DNA of 54,536 nt from an uncultured Massilia sp. (GTDB lineage: Bacteria > Pseudomonadota > Gammaproteobacteria > Burkholderiales > Burkholderiaceae), in the NCBI GenBank assembly GCA_946481275.1, contig CAMLMV010000044.1, forward strand, positions 1 through 54,536. The letters run 5' to 3'. Under the pieces are notes generated by a model. It searched no databases. It was not told the origin of the DNA and worked only from the letters and a program-made list of their open reading frames with translations. Made by a program: the position numbers and the translations under genes. Below, piece by piece: positions 8,664 to 18,673 of this stretch (the first letter of the stretch is position 1; each line of letters opens with the position of its first letter).

Positions 8664-8730
8664 AAAACCCTTCCCAGCTTCAACAAACAGTAAGACTGAT
8701 TGTAGAGGACCGGCGGCGTGTTGCGTCCGG

Positions 8731-9174
8731 TCAGGAAAGATATATGTTCGGGTAGTAGCGTTCCATCAGCGAATCCGGCCGCTCCGACGGCGCAAAACCG
8801 AAGCGGGCAAACAGGCTGTGCGCGTCGTTCGTGTTGAGGGTGAAGCGGCGCAGGCGCTGCAGGCTCGGGTGCTCCATGACGATGCGAATCAGCTGCTTGG
8901 CATAGCCGCGCCCGCGGTACTCGGGCACGACGAACACGTCGCACAGGTGCGCCATCGTCGCATAGTCGGTGACGACCCGCGCGAACGCGATCTGGCGGCC
9001 GTCGAGGTAGCCGCCGAAGCACAGCGAATTCTCGATCGAGCGCTCGACCACGGTGCGCGAAATGCCGACCGCCCAAGTCGACTGCTCACTCAGGAAGCGG
9101 TAGATCATCGGGACATCGAGCGTCGTCCGGTCCGTGCTGACCTGGAAACTGGAATCGTTGGTGGTTGGAATCAT
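8731..9174 (-). CDS. GNAT family N-acetyltransferase
   Basis: 147 residues from ATG 9174 (a GTG two codons upstream is the alternative; neither has a good Shine-Dalgarno). The acetyl-CoA binding motif A is seen in VFVVPEYRGRGYAKQLI, followed by a FTLNTNDAHSLFARFGF C-terminal strand/helix typical of small GNATs that act on free amines. The substrate cannot be read from sequence. It stands between the cyanophycinase-like and NTF2-like genes, all on the minus strand. Confidence 0.85.
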   Translation of the reverse strand: MIPTTNDSSFQVSTDRTTLDVPMIYRFLSEQSTWAVGISRTVVERSIENSLCFGGYLDGRQIAFARVVTDYATMAHLCDVFVVPEYRGRGYAKQLIRIVMEHPSLQRLRRFTLNTNDAHSLFARFGFAPSERPDSLMERYYPNIYLS

Positions 9175-9269
9175 GGACACGCCAAACCGTCAATCTGGTA
9201 AAAAAACCAATTCTAGCCCCGTTCGGGCCTGCATGGACGTTTCCGTCAATCGTGCGTGCATGAACCCGT

Positions 9270-9860
9270 TCAGCGCCCGGGCAGATAGCGTTCCGGCAAG
9301 CGCAGTGACGCATCCTCGGCACGCCACAACAAGTTCACGATCCACCAGCGCTTGCCGTCGTTGTACAGCTGGATACTGTTGATGCCGCGCTGGAACGGTT
9401 CGGCGTCCCCGCGCGCGTGCCGCGACTCGTACGTGCTGAACACGTGGACGATCTGGCCGAACGTCTCCGTGCTGCGCGCCGCCTCGCGCTCGAAGAAACC
9501 CATCGTCGCGAAGGCCTTCGAGTTACGGGCAATATAGTCCTCGACCGTCATGGCGCGCAAGGCATAGACGCCCTCCGGCCGCGCGCCGACGGCCATCAGC
9601 CGGCCTTCCGGTGCAAACAGCGAGCGCATCCGGTCCCAGTCGCGCGGCTGACCGGCCGTGCCGGAGATCACGTCGTACAGCGCCGCGACGATGCCGTCGA
9701 CGGTGGCGACGTCGGCCGGACGAGCGGCCGGGGTTGCAGCCGGGGTCGCGGCCGGCGTGGTCGCGGCAGCCGGCGGCACCTGTCCCGGCTGGGCATGCGC
9801 CCCGCTCACGATCGCCATCGCCATCGCCGCCATCCAACCCATCCAGTGTCTCGCTGTCAT
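9270..9860 (-). CDS. Secreted NTF2/SnoaL-like protein
   Basis: 196 residues: a signal peptide ([23 protein letters not shown]) and an Ala/Pro/Thr repeat linker ([19 protein letters not shown], about 32-50) precede an NTF2-like cone-fold domain (about 55-190) with [15 protein letters not shown], a [21 protein letters not shown] beta-sheet end and a conserved Trp-rich strand. Such domains bind small ligands or act as simple isomerases; function here is unknown. Probably periplasmic. Confidence 0.75.
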   Translation of the reverse strand: MTARHWMGWMAAMAMAIVSGAHAQPGQVPPAAATTPAATPAATPAARPADVATVDGIVAALYDVISGTAGQPRDWDRMRSLFAPEGRLMAVGARPEGVYALRAMTVEDYIARNSKAFATMGFFEREAARSTETFGQIVHVFSTYESRHARGDAEPFQRGINSIQLYNDGKRWWIVNLLWRAEDASLRLPERYLPGR

Positions 9861-9969
9861 GTCCGTCTCCTGTCGTTATGTTTATGTATTGCCAAGAACA
9901 GCGACATGATCGGACATTTACGGACGAAAGTCACCGGGACGCAATCGCCGGGCGTACGTCTGCACAGTT

Positions 9970-9975
9970 TATAAT
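9970..9975 (+). promoter_or_regulatory. Candidate -10 box for argH
   Basis: A consensus TATAAT lies 38 bases upstream of the argH ATG in an otherwise GC-rich region. No good -35 match is seen 16-18 bases upstream, so this is a candidate only. Confidence 0.35.
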
Positions 9976-10012
9976 CAGGAATTCAAGAAAATCCCGTCAC
10001 CCGTCTCCCATC

Positions 10013-11410
10013 ATGACTGATCAATTTGCCAAAAAAGCGGAAGCCTGGTCGGCCCGCTTCTCCGAACCCGTCTCCGACCTCGTCAAGCGCTACACCGCGT
10101 CCGTCTTCTTCGACAAGCGCCTGGCCCTGTTCGACATCCAGGGTTCGCTCGCCCACGCCGAGATGCTGGCCGCCCAGGGCATCATCAGTGCCGCGGACCG
10201 CGCCGAGATCGAGCGCGGCATGGCCCAGATCCGCGGCGAGATCGAAGCCGGCCAGTTCGAGTGGCTGCTCGACCTGGAAGACGTGCACCTGAACATCGAA
10301 AAACGCCTGACGGAACTGGTCGGCGACGCCGGCAAGCGCCTGCACACGGGCCGTTCGCGCAACGACCAGGTGGCGACCGACATCCGCCTGTACATGCGCG
10401 CCGCCATCGACGACATCCTCGCCCTGCTGAAAGGCCTGCGCGGCGCCCTGACCGACCTGGCGGAACGCAACGCGGACACCATCATGCCGGGCTTCACGCA
10501 CCTGCAGGTGGCGCAGCCGGTGACCTTTGGCCACCACCTGCTGGCCTATGTGGAAATGTTCGGCCGCGACGCCGAGCGCATGGCCGACACGCGCCGCCGC
10601 GTGAACCGCCTGCCGCTGGGTGCCGCCGCCCTGGCGGGCACCACCTTCCCCATCGACCGCCTGCGCGTGGCGAAGACCCTCGGCTTCGAAGACGTCTGCC
10701 ACAACTCGCTCGACGCTGTATCTGATCGCGATTTCGCGATCGAGTTCACGGCAGCCGCATCGGTCTTGATGATGCACATCTCGCGCATGTCGGAAGAGCT
10801 GGTGACGTGGATGAGCCCGCGCATCGGCTTCATCGACATCGCCGACCGCTTCTGCACCGGCTCGTCGATCATGCCGCAGAAAAAGAACCCGGACGTGCCG
10901 GAACTGGCGCGCGGCAAGACGGGCCGCGTCTACGGTCACCTGATGGGCCTGCTGACCCTGATGAAGGGCCAGCCGCTCGCGTACAACAAGGACAACCAGG
11001 AAGACAAGGAACCGCTGTTCGACACCGTCGACACCGTGCTGGACACCCTGCGCATCTTCACCGACATGGCGTCCGGCATCACGGTCAAGCCCGAGAACAT
11101 GCGCGCCGCCGCCCTGCAGGGCTATGCGACGGCAACCGACCTGGCCGACTACCTCGTCAAGAAGGGCCTGCCGTTCCGCGACGCGCACGAAGCCGTGGCG
11201 CATGCCGTGCGCGCGTGCGACGACGCGAAGTGCGACCTGTCGGAGATGTCGCTGGAGCGCCTGCGCGAGTTCTCGCCGCTGATCGAGCAGGACGTGTTCG
11301 CCGTGCTGACGCTGGAAGGTTCCGTCGCGGCGCGCGACCACGTGGGCGGCACGGCGCCGAACCAGGTGCGCGCGGCCGTCGCGCGCGTGCGGGCACAATT
11401 GGCGGAATAA
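10013..11410 (+). CDS. argH: Argininosuccinate lyase
   Basis: 465 residues from ATG 10013, the family's usual length; the longer upstream open frame is not coding. ArgH cleaves argininosuccinate to arginine and fumarate, the last step of arginine biosynthesis, as a cytosolic tetramer. Family signatures are present: [29 protein letters not shown] and the mobile catalytic loop [12 protein letters not shown] with its serine. No other arginine gene is adjacent. A consensus -10 lies upstream. Confidence 0.96.
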   Translation: MTDQFAKKAEAWSARFSEPVSDLVKRYTASVFFDKRLALFDIQGSLAHAEMLAAQGIISAADRAEIERGMAQIRGEIEAGQFEWLLDLEDVHLNIEKRLTELVGDAGKRLHTGRSRNDQVATDIRLYMRAAIDDILALLKGLRGALTDLAERNADTIMPGFTHLQVAQPVTFGHHLLAYVEMFGRDAERMADTRRRVNRLPLGAAALAGTTFPIDRLRVAKTLGFEDVCHNSLDAVSDRDFAIEFTAAASVLMMHISRMSEELVTWMSPRIGFIDIADRFCTGSSIMPQKKNPDVPELARGKTGRVYGHLMGLLTLMKGQPLAYNKDNQEDKEPLFDTVDTVLDTLRIFTDMASGITVKPENMRAAALQGYATATDLADYLVKKGLPFRDAHEAVAHAVRACDDAKCDLSEMSLERLREFSPLIEQDVFAVLTLEGSVAARDHVGGTAPNQVRAAVARVRAQLAE

Positions 11411-11420
11411 GGACGCCGAA

Positions 11421-11444
11421 GGGTGTCCGCCACGGAGGACACCC
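11421..11444 (+). promoter_or_regulatory. Hairpin overlapping the ribosome binding site of the KTSC gene
   Basis: GGGTGTCC (11421-11428) pairs perfectly with GGACACCC (11437-11444), leaving an 8-base loop. The Shine-Dalgarno GGAGGA (11434-11439) is partly in the loop and partly in the 3' arm, and the ATG follows immediately at 11445. Such a stem could hold down translation initiation or insulate the gene from argH read-through. Confidence 0.5.
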
Positions 11445-11684
11445 ATGCAACGCTACGGCAACCAGAGCCGCGAATCCGGCATCGTCGCCTACGACATCGA
11501 CGCCGGCCAGATCATTGTCCAGTTCAGGAACGGCGACCGCTATCTCTACACGGAAGACAGCGCCGGCGCCGCCAACATCGCCAGGATGCAGGAACTGGCC
11601 CGGGCCGGCCGCGGGCTGTCGAGCTTCATCAGCCAGCACGTCCACGACCGCTACGCCCGCAAGATCAACTCACGCCGACTGTAA
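11445..11684 (+). CDS. KTSC domain protein
   Basis: 79 residues. It shows the short beta-hairpin pattern of KTSC proteins: a GIVAYDIDAGQIIVQFRNGD core followed by RYLYTED and a helix ending in a basic tail (RKINSRRL). KTSC domains are small, often found alone or beside nucleic-acid-related genes; biochemical role unknown. Translation starts with GGAGGA and ATG inside or next to a hairpin. It is 34 bases after argH and 16 before the HAD gene. Confidence 0.75.
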   Translation: MQRYGNQSRESGIVAYDIDAGQIIVQFRNGDRYLYTEDSAGAANIARMQELARAGRGLSSFISQHVHDRYARKINSRRL

Positions 11685-11700
11685 CCCACAAGAAAGATCC

Positions 11701-12372
11701 ATGACCGCAACGCCAGCCCTGCCCCAATGCGATTTCGCCGCCTTCCTGTTCGACATGGACGGCACCATCCTCACTTCCATCAAGTCCGCCGAGAAAGTCT
11801 GGGGCAACTGGGCCGCCGGGCAAGGGCTCGACGTGGCCGCTTTCCTGCCCACGATTCACGGCAAACGCACCGTGGAAACGATCCGCGCGCTGGAACTGCC
11901 CGGCGTCGACCCGGTCGTGGAAGCAGAGCGCATCACCCGCGCCGAGATCGAGGACGTGACCGGCATCGAAGCCATCGCCGGCTGCGCCGACTTCATCGCC
12001 AGCCTGCCGGCCGGGCGCTGGGCCATCGTCACGTCCGCGCCGCGGGCGCTGGCCGAAGCGCGCATCGCCGCGGCCGGGCTGCCGCTGCCGGCCGTGCTGG
12101 TGGCCGCGGAAGACGTCGAGCGGGGCAAGCCTGCGCCCGACCCTTTCCTGCTGGGCGCGCGCAAGCTGGGCGTGAAGCCGGAAGACTGCCTCGTGTTCGA
12201 AGACACGCTGGCCGGTCTGCGTTCGGCTGCCGCCGCCGGCATGGCGAGCATCGTCGTGACGGTCACCCACGCGCATCCGCTCGACACGGATGTCACCGCA
12301 GTCCTTGACTATGCGGATCTGCGCGCCGTGACGACGGCCGACGGCCTGCTGCGCGTGCAGCGCCGGGCGTGA
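11701..12372 (+). CDS. HAD superfamily phosphatase (phosphoglycolate/sugar-phosphatase-like)
   Basis: 223 residues. HAD motif I DMDGT (nucleophile Asp in LFDMDGTIL), motif II VTSAP, and the motif III/IV region GKPAPDPFLLGARKLG followed by VFEDTLAGLRSAAAAGM are all intact, with a helical cap between I and II. This fits a small sugar- or polyol-phosphate phosphatase of the beta-phosphoglucomutase-like group. The substrate is not predictable. It follows the KTSC gene closely and is convergent with the cupin gene. Confidence 0.88.
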   Translation: MTATPALPQCDFAAFLFDMDGTILTSIKSAEKVWGNWAAGQGLDVAAFLPTIHGKRTVETIRALELPGVDPVVEAERITRAEIEDVTGIEAIAGCADFIASLPAGRWAIVTSAPRALAEARIAAAGLPLPAVLVAAEDVERGKPAPDPFLLGARKLGVKPEDCLVFEDTLAGLRSAAAAGMASIVVTVTHAHPLDTDVTAVLDYADLRAVTTADGLLRVQRRA

Positions 12373-12388
12373 CCTCCAACAGGGGCCG

Positions 12389-12982
12389 CTAGCGGGGCTC
12401 GTCCGGCACGATCCCGGCCTGCTCCCCGTGGTCGGCCCGGAATACCCGCGGGTCCAGCGTCTTTTCGTCCGTTTCGATAGCTGCGCCTTGCGCCGCGGCC
12501 GGCATCGACGAGGTACGCGTGTCCCGCTTGGGATACGGCGTGCCGTCGCGGTGGGAATAGCTGTCGGTCTTGCCGTCGTACACAAGGTCGACGTCCGGGT
12601 ACTCGGCCCGGTCCTCGGGAATGCGCGAACCGACGCACAGGAACAGCGCATTGCCCCAGCCCCGGTTGATGAGATGGTGGCCGTTCGGCCGCCCGGCCGG
12701 GAAGGCCGCGCAATCGCCCGCGCGCATCAGGGTCTCGCCTTCGTCCGTGACGAGCGTCAGCTCGCCGGAGACGACCATCACGAATTCGTCCTCGTGGCTG
12801 TGCCAGTGGCGCTGCGACGAGGCGGCGCCCGGTAGCAGTTCGACGAGGTTGACGCCGAACTGGGTCAGGCCGCCGGCATCGCCCAGCGCCTGCTTGCTGC
12901 GGCCGTTGACGGCTTCGGCAAAGGGATCGGGATACCCGGTACCGGTCAGCACGGGAATACTGCTCAGGTCTAGCCGCGACAT
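12389..12982 (-). CDS. Cupin domain protein
   Basis: 197 residues. The conserved cupin barrel is centred on residues about 45-120: motif 1 HWHSHEDEFVMVVSGE with the His/Glu metal ligands, and motif 2 PAGRPNGHHLINRG. The C-terminal 70 residues are polar and resemble the tail of a family of cupins whose function is unknown. The stop overlaps the palindrome CCGCTAGCGG (12386-12395) between it and the convergent HAD gene. It lies 42 bases downstream of paaZ on the same strand but is not a known paa gene. Confidence 0.82.
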   Translation of the reverse strand: MSRLDLSSIPVLTGTGYPDPFAEAVNGRSKQALGDAGGLTQFGVNLVELLPGAASSQRHWHSHEDEFVMVVSGELTLVTDEGETLMRAGDCAAFPAGRPNGHHLINRGWGNALFLCVGSRIPEDRAEYPDVDLVYDGKTDSYSHRDGTPYPKRDTRTSSMPAAAQGAAIETDEKTLDPRVFRADHGEQAGIVPDEPR

Positions 12983-13024
12983 GACTTTCTCCTTATCAGG
13001 TTCACGCGCGGCCTTGGCCTTTCC

Positions 13025-15076
13025 TCAGCCGCGTTTTTGCACCAGCGTCAGGATATCGTAACTTGCGACGAGTTCGTCGTTCTGATTCGTCACCTGCACG
13101 TCCCACGCCACCACGCCCTGCCCCCGCCCCAGGTCGTCCGTGCGGTTGCGGTCGACCTTGCGCTTGCACGTGAGGCGCGCGCGGATCGTGTCGCCGATCG
13201 CCACCGGTGCCACGAAGCGCAGGTTATCGAGGCCATAGTTCGCCAGCACCGGGCCGGGCGCCGGCGACACGAACAGGCCCGCCGCCGCCGACAGCACGAA
13301 GTAGCCGTGCGCGATGCGCTTGCCGAACTGCGTGTCCTTGGCGGCGATCTCGTCGAAGTGCATGTAGAAGTAATCGCCCGAGACGCCGCCGAAGTTGACG
13401 ATGTCCGCCTCGCTGACGGTACGGCGGTGCGTCAGCAGCGAGTGGCCGATCTCCAGGTCTTCGAAGTAGCGGCGGAACGGGTGCACGTCCGATTCCTTGA
13501 CCGCCGCACCACGTACATACTCTCCCGTGACGGCGGCCAGCATCGTCGGCGAACCTTGCACCGCCGCCCGTTGCAGGAAGTGTTTGACCGCGCGGATACC
13601 GCCGAGTTCCTCACCACCGCCGGCGCGACCCGGACCGCCGTGCTTGAGCATCGGCAGCGGCGAGCCGTGGCCCGTGGAATCCACGGCCGCGACGCGGTCG
13701 AGGATATGAACGCGGCCATGCGACGCCGCCGCCACCGGCACCGCGTGCGCCGCGATGGCCGGGTCCTTCGTCACCAGCGTCGTCACGAGGCTGCCCCTGC
13801 CGCGCGCGGCCAGCGCCAGCGCTTCGTCGATGTCGCGGTAGGTCATCATGGTGCTGACCGGGCCGAACGCCTCGATGTCGTGCACGGCATCGTTGACCAT
13901 CGCGTTCCGGCACAGCAGCAAGGTGGGCGCGAAGAACGCACCGGCCGCACAGCCATCGCCGACAGGATTGAAACCGTCGCGGGCGCTGAACAGCACCTCG
14001 TTGCCGCGCGCGAGCATCTCCACGCGCTCGCTGACGTCGCGCTGCTGGTCCAGCGACGCGAGTGCGCCCATGCGCACGCCCTCCACTTTCGGATTGCCGA
14101 CGACGATCTTCGCGAGGCGCGCGCGCAGGCGCTCGCCGACGACGTCCGCGAGGTGCTCGGGCACGATCACGCGACGGATCGCCGTGCACTTCTGGCCCGC
14201 CTTGCCCGTCATCTCGCGCGCCACTTCCTTGACGAACAGGTCCAGTTCCTCGTCGTCGGGCGTGACGTCCGGCGCGAGGATGGCGGCGTTCAGCGAATCC
14301 GCTTCCGCCGTGAACGGCACGGATTCGCGGATCAGGTTCGCATTGCCGCGCAGTTTTGCCGCCGTGTCGGCGGATCCCGTGAAGGTGACGGCATCGAAGC
14401 CGTTCAGGCGGTCCAGCAGGTCGCCCGTCGAGCCGATGACGAGCTGCAGGCAGCCTTCCGGCAGCAGTTCCGACTCCATCATCATCTTGACCACCGCATG
14501 CGTGAGGTAGCTCGTCGCGGTGGCCGGCTTGGCGATGCAGGGCATGGCGGCGAGGAAGCTCGGCGCGAATTTTTCCAGCAGCCCCCAGATCGGGAAGTTG
14601 AACGCGTTGATGTGCACCGCGACGCCGCCGCGCGGCACGAGGATGTGCGTGCCCGCGAAGCCGCCCCGCTTGCCGAGCGCCATGGCCGGGCCTTCGTGCA
14701 GCACGTTCGACGACGGCAGTTCGCGGCCGCCGATGCTGGCATACGCGAACAGCGTGCCGATGCCGCCCTCGACGTCGACCCAGCTGTCCGGCCGCGTGGC
14801 GCCCGTCAGGTGCGAGATCTCGTACAGCTCTTCCTTCCGCTCCATCAGGTAAGCCGCGAGGGCCTTCAGGCGCTGGGCGCGCTTCTGGAAGTCCATCGCC
14901 ATCAGCGCCTGCACGCCCGTCTTGCGGGCATACGCGACGGCTTCGCCGAAGTCGATCCGGTCGGCGTGCGTGTGATAGATCAGCTGGTTGTCCAGGGCGC
15001 TGTGCAGCGGCTGGTGCGCTTCGGTGCCGAGCCAGCGGCCGGCGATCAGGCTTTGCAGGGTGGTTGGGGTGTGCAT
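13025..15076 (-). CDS. paaZ: Bifunctional oxepin-CoA hydrolase / 3-oxo-5,6-dehydrosuberyl-CoA semialdehyde dehydrogenase (PaaZ)
   Basis: 683 residues, full length (the E. coli enzyme has 681). The N-terminal aldehyde dehydrogenase domain (about 1-520) has the catalytic Cys297 (GQKCTAIRRV) and Glu258 (FTAEADSLN). The C-terminal R-hydratase (MaoC) domain (about 535-683) has Asp568 and His573 in GDYFYMH. PaaZ opens the oxepin-CoA ring hydrolytically and oxidises the resulting aldehyde with NADP. It is last in the paa operon. Confidence 0.95.
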   Translation of the reverse strand: MHTPTTLQSLIAGRWLGTEAHQPLHSALDNQLIYHTHADRIDFGEAVAYARKTGVQALMAMDFQKRAQRLKALAAYLMERKEELYEISHLTGATRPDSWVDVEGGIGTLFAYASIGGRELPSSNVLHEGPAMALGKRGGFAGTHILVPRGGVAVHINAFNFPIWGLLEKFAPSFLAAMPCIAKPATATSYLTHAVVKMMMESELLPEGCLQLVIGSTGDLLDRLNGFDAVTFTGSADTAAKLRGNANLIRESVPFTAEADSLNAAILAPDVTPDDEELDLFVKEVAREMTGKAGQKCTAIRRVIVPEHLADVVGERLRARLAKIVVGNPKVEGVRMGALASLDQQRDVSERVEMLARGNEVLFSARDGFNPVGDGCAAGAFFAPTLLLCRNAMVNDAVHDIEAFGPVSTMMTYRDIDEALALAARGRGSLVTTLVTKDPAIAAHAVPVAAASHGRVHILDRVAAVDSTGHGSPLPMLKHGGPGRAGGGEELGGIRAVKHFLQRAAVQGSPTMLAAVTGEYVRGAAVKESDVHPFRRYFEDLEIGHSLLTHRRTVSEADIVNFGGVSGDYFYMHFDEIAAKDTQFGKRIAHGYFVLSAAAGLFVSPAPGPVLANYGLDNLRFVAPVAIGDTIRARLTCKRKVDRNRTDDLGRGQGVVAWDVQVTNQNDELVASYDILTLVQKRG

Positions 15077-15086
15077 CCTCGTCTCC

Positions 15087-15680
15087 TTATCGTTTTGGCT
15101 TGTGCGGCTCGTCGAACACGATGCGCGGCCGGTCCGGCTCCACTTCCGTGTAAGCCTCGACTTCGCGCATCGTCCGCATCGACCGCACGTTCAAATCGTG
15201 GTACTGCCGCGTCCCGTAACTCTTCCACGCGATCTCCTCATCCGACACGGCCCGCACGATCTTCGCCGGCGCGCCCAGCACGAGGCTGCGCGGCGGGATC
15301 ACCATGCCCGCTTTCACGAACGCCGCCGCGCCGACGATAGCCTCCGCGCCCACGACGGCCTTGTCCATCACGACCGCATTCATCCCGACCATCGCATTGC
15401 GTCCCACGCGGCAGCCGTGCAGCACGGCGCCGTGGCCGATGTGCCCGTCCACTTCGACGACCGTGTCGTCTTCCGGAAAGCCGTGCATCACGCACGTATC
15501 CTGCACGTTCGCGCCCTCTTCCAGGATCAGCCGTCCGAAGTCGCCACGCAGCGACACGAGCGGCCCGACATAGCAGCGTGGGCCGACGATCACGTCGCCG
15601 ATCAGCACCGCCGTCGGGTGCACGTACGCCGTCGGGTGCACGACGGGACGCAGGCCATCGATTTCATAGACCTTCACCAT
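15087..15680 (-). CDS. paaY: PaaY, gamma-carbonic-anhydrase-fold thioesterase
   Basis: 197 residues. Left-handed beta-helix built of hexapeptide repeats ([14 protein letters not shown] and following), with metal-binding His residues in DTCVMHGF and [11 protein letters not shown], then a C-terminal helix ([18 protein letters not shown]). PaaY hydrolyses dead-end CoA adducts that form in the phenylacetate pathway, such as 2-hydroxycyclohepta-1,4,6-triene-1-formyl-CoA. Its start directly follows the paaJ stop. Confidence 0.92.
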   Translation of the reverse strand: MVKVYEIDGLRPVVHPTAYVHPTAVLIGDVIVGPRCYVGPLVSLRGDFGRLILEEGANVQDTCVMHGFPEDDTVVEVDGHIGHGAVLHGCRVGRNAMVGMNAVVMDKAVVGAEAIVGAAAFVKAGMVIPPRSLVLGAPAKIVRAVSDEEIAWKSYGTRQYHDLNVRSMRTMREVEAYTEVEPDRPRIVFDEPHKPKR

Positions 15681-15681
15681 C

Positions 15682-16887
15682 TCACACCCGTTCCACGATC
15701 AGCGCGATGCCTTGACCCACGCCAATGCACATGGTGCACAACGCATAGCGGCCACCCGTGCGGTGCAGCTGGTTGACGGCTGCCGTGACGAGACGCGCAC
15801 CGGAGGCGCCCAGCGGGTGGCCGATGGCGATCGCGCCGCCGTTCGGGTTCACGTGCGCGGCGTCGTCCGGCAGGCCCAGGTCGCGCAGCACGGCGAGGCC
15901 CTGCGACGCGAACGCTTCGTTCAGTTCGATGACGTCCATCTGGCCGATGGAGAGCCCGGTCATCGCCAGCAGCTTCTTCGTCGCGGGGGCGGGACCAAAA
16001 CCCATGATGCGCGGTGCCAGGCCCACCGTCGTCATGCCGACGATGCGGGCGCGCGGCGTCAGGCCGAACTTGTCGACGGCCGCGCCGGATGCCACCAGCA
16101 CGGCACAGGCGCCGTCGTTGACGCCGGAGGCGTTGCCCGCCGTGACCGTGCCGTCCGGCGTCACGACGCCTTTCAGCCGGGCCAGCGATTCCAGGCTCGT
16201 GTCGGGACGCGGGTGCTCGTCCGTGTCGAACACGTGCGACTCGCCTTTGCGCCCGTGGATCGTCACCGGCACGATCTCGTCCTTGAAGACGCCGGCCGCG
16301 TGCGCCGCCGCCCAGCGCTGCTGGCTGCGCAGCGCGAACGCATCCTGGTCGCCGCGCGCGATGCCGAACTCGCGCGCCACGTTCTCCGCCGTCTCCGGCA
16401 TCGAGTCGATGCCGTACTGCGCCTTCATCTTCGGGTTGACGAAGCGCCAGCCGATCGTCGTGTCCTCGATCTTCGCCGTGCGCGAGAACGCGCTGTCGGC
16501 CTTGGCCATCACGAACGGCGCGCGCGTCATGCTCTCGACGCCGCCGGCGATGACCAGGTTCGCCTCGCCGGCACGGATGGCGCGCGCTGCACTGCCGACG
16601 GCGTCCAGGCTGGAGCCGCACAAACGGTTGATCGTGGAGCCGGGCACGGATGGCGGCAGGCCGGCCAGCAGCGCGGCCATGCGCGCGACGTTGCGGTTGT
16701 CCTCGCCGGCGCCGTTGGCGCAGCCGTACAGCACGTCGTCGACCTGCGACCAGTCGATGCCGGGATTGCGGGCGATGAGCGCGGCGATGGGCAGCGCGGC
16801 CAGGTCGTCCGCGCGCACGCTTGCCAGGGCGCCGCCGAAGCGGCCGAACGGGGTGCGGATGGCGTCGACGATGAATGCGTCAGTCAT
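15682..16887 (-). CDS. paaJ: 3-oxoadipyl-CoA / 3-oxo-5,6-dehydrosuberyl-CoA thiolase (PaaJ)
   Basis: 401 residues, the typical thiolase length. Active-site Cys90 ([10 protein letters not shown]), His357 ([10 protein letters not shown]) and Cys387 ([10 protein letters not shown]) are all present. In the phenylacetate pathway it performs the two thiolytic steps releasing acetyl-CoA and finally succinyl-CoA. The name rests on family plus operon position; the closely related pcaF thiolase of the beta-ketoadipate pathway is the alternative. Tightly packed between paaK and paaY. Confidence 0.92.
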   Translation of the reverse strand: MTDAFIVDAIRTPFGRFGGALASVRADDLAALPIAALIARNPGIDWSQVDDVLYGCANGAGEDNRNVARMAALLAGLPPSVPGSTINRLCGSSLDAVGSAARAIRAGEANLVIAGGVESMTRAPFVMAKADSAFSRTAKIEDTTIGWRFVNPKMKAQYGIDSMPETAENVAREFGIARGDQDAFALRSQQRWAAAHAAGVFKDEIVPVTIHGRKGESHVFDTDEHPRPDTSLESLARLKGVVTPDGTVTAGNASGVNDGACAVLVASGAAVDKFGLTPRARIVGMTTVGLAPRIMGFGPAPATKKLLAMTGLSIGQMDVIELNEAFASQGLAVLRDLGLPDDAAHVNPNGGAIAIGHPLGASGARLVTAAVNQLHRTGGRYALCTMCIGVGQGIALIVERV

Positions 16888-16899
16888 GCTGGAGTCTCC

Positions 16900-18210
<1,311 letters not shown>

Positions 18211-18226
18211 CGTTGTCTCCTCCGTT

Positions 18227-18673
18227 TTACATGTCGACGACGTGCCCCACGACGCGGTGCGACTTCCCGCGGAACAGCGCGACCTTGCGCCCATCCTGGT
18301 CCATCACGACGACGTCGTAGACACCCGTCTTGCCGGCAAGCGCCTGCTCGACCGCTTCGGCCACGAGCACGTCGCCCGCGCGTCCGGGCGCGAGGTAGTC
18401 GATCGTGCAGCCGGCACCCACGGTATTGAAATTGTGGGAATTGCAGGCGAACGCGAACGCGCTGTCGGCCAGCATGAAGATGTAGCCGCCGTGGCAGGTG
18501 CCGTGGCCGTTCAGCATGTCCTCGCGCACCCGCATGCGCATGCGCGCGTAGCCGGGGCGGATCGTATCGAGCGTCATGCCCAGCGCCTGGCTGGCCGGGT
18601 CGCGTTCGTACATCGTCTTGCCGGCCAGTTCGGCCAAGGCTTGCTTTTGCTCCATGTTTTGATCGCTATGCAT
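18227..18673 (-). CDS. paaI: Hydroxyphenylacetyl-CoA thioesterase (PaaI)
   Basis: 148 residues. Hotdog-fold thioesterase with the family segment GHGTCHGGYIFMLADSAFAF, which carries the catalytic Asp. PaaI clears CoA esters that cannot proceed in the pathway. The start ATG 18673 overlaps the 3' end of paaH by eight bases and is preceded by GAGGGAG; ATG 18655 is an alternative. Length agrees with the family (about 140). Confidence 0.92.
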   Translation of the reverse strand: MHSDQNMEQKQALAELAGKTMYERDPASQALGMTLDTIRPGYARMRMRVREDMLNGHGTCHGGYIFMLADSAFAFACNSHNFNTVGAGCTIDYLAPGRAGDVLVAEAVEQALAGKTGVYDVVVMDQDGRKVALFRGKSHRVVGHVVDM

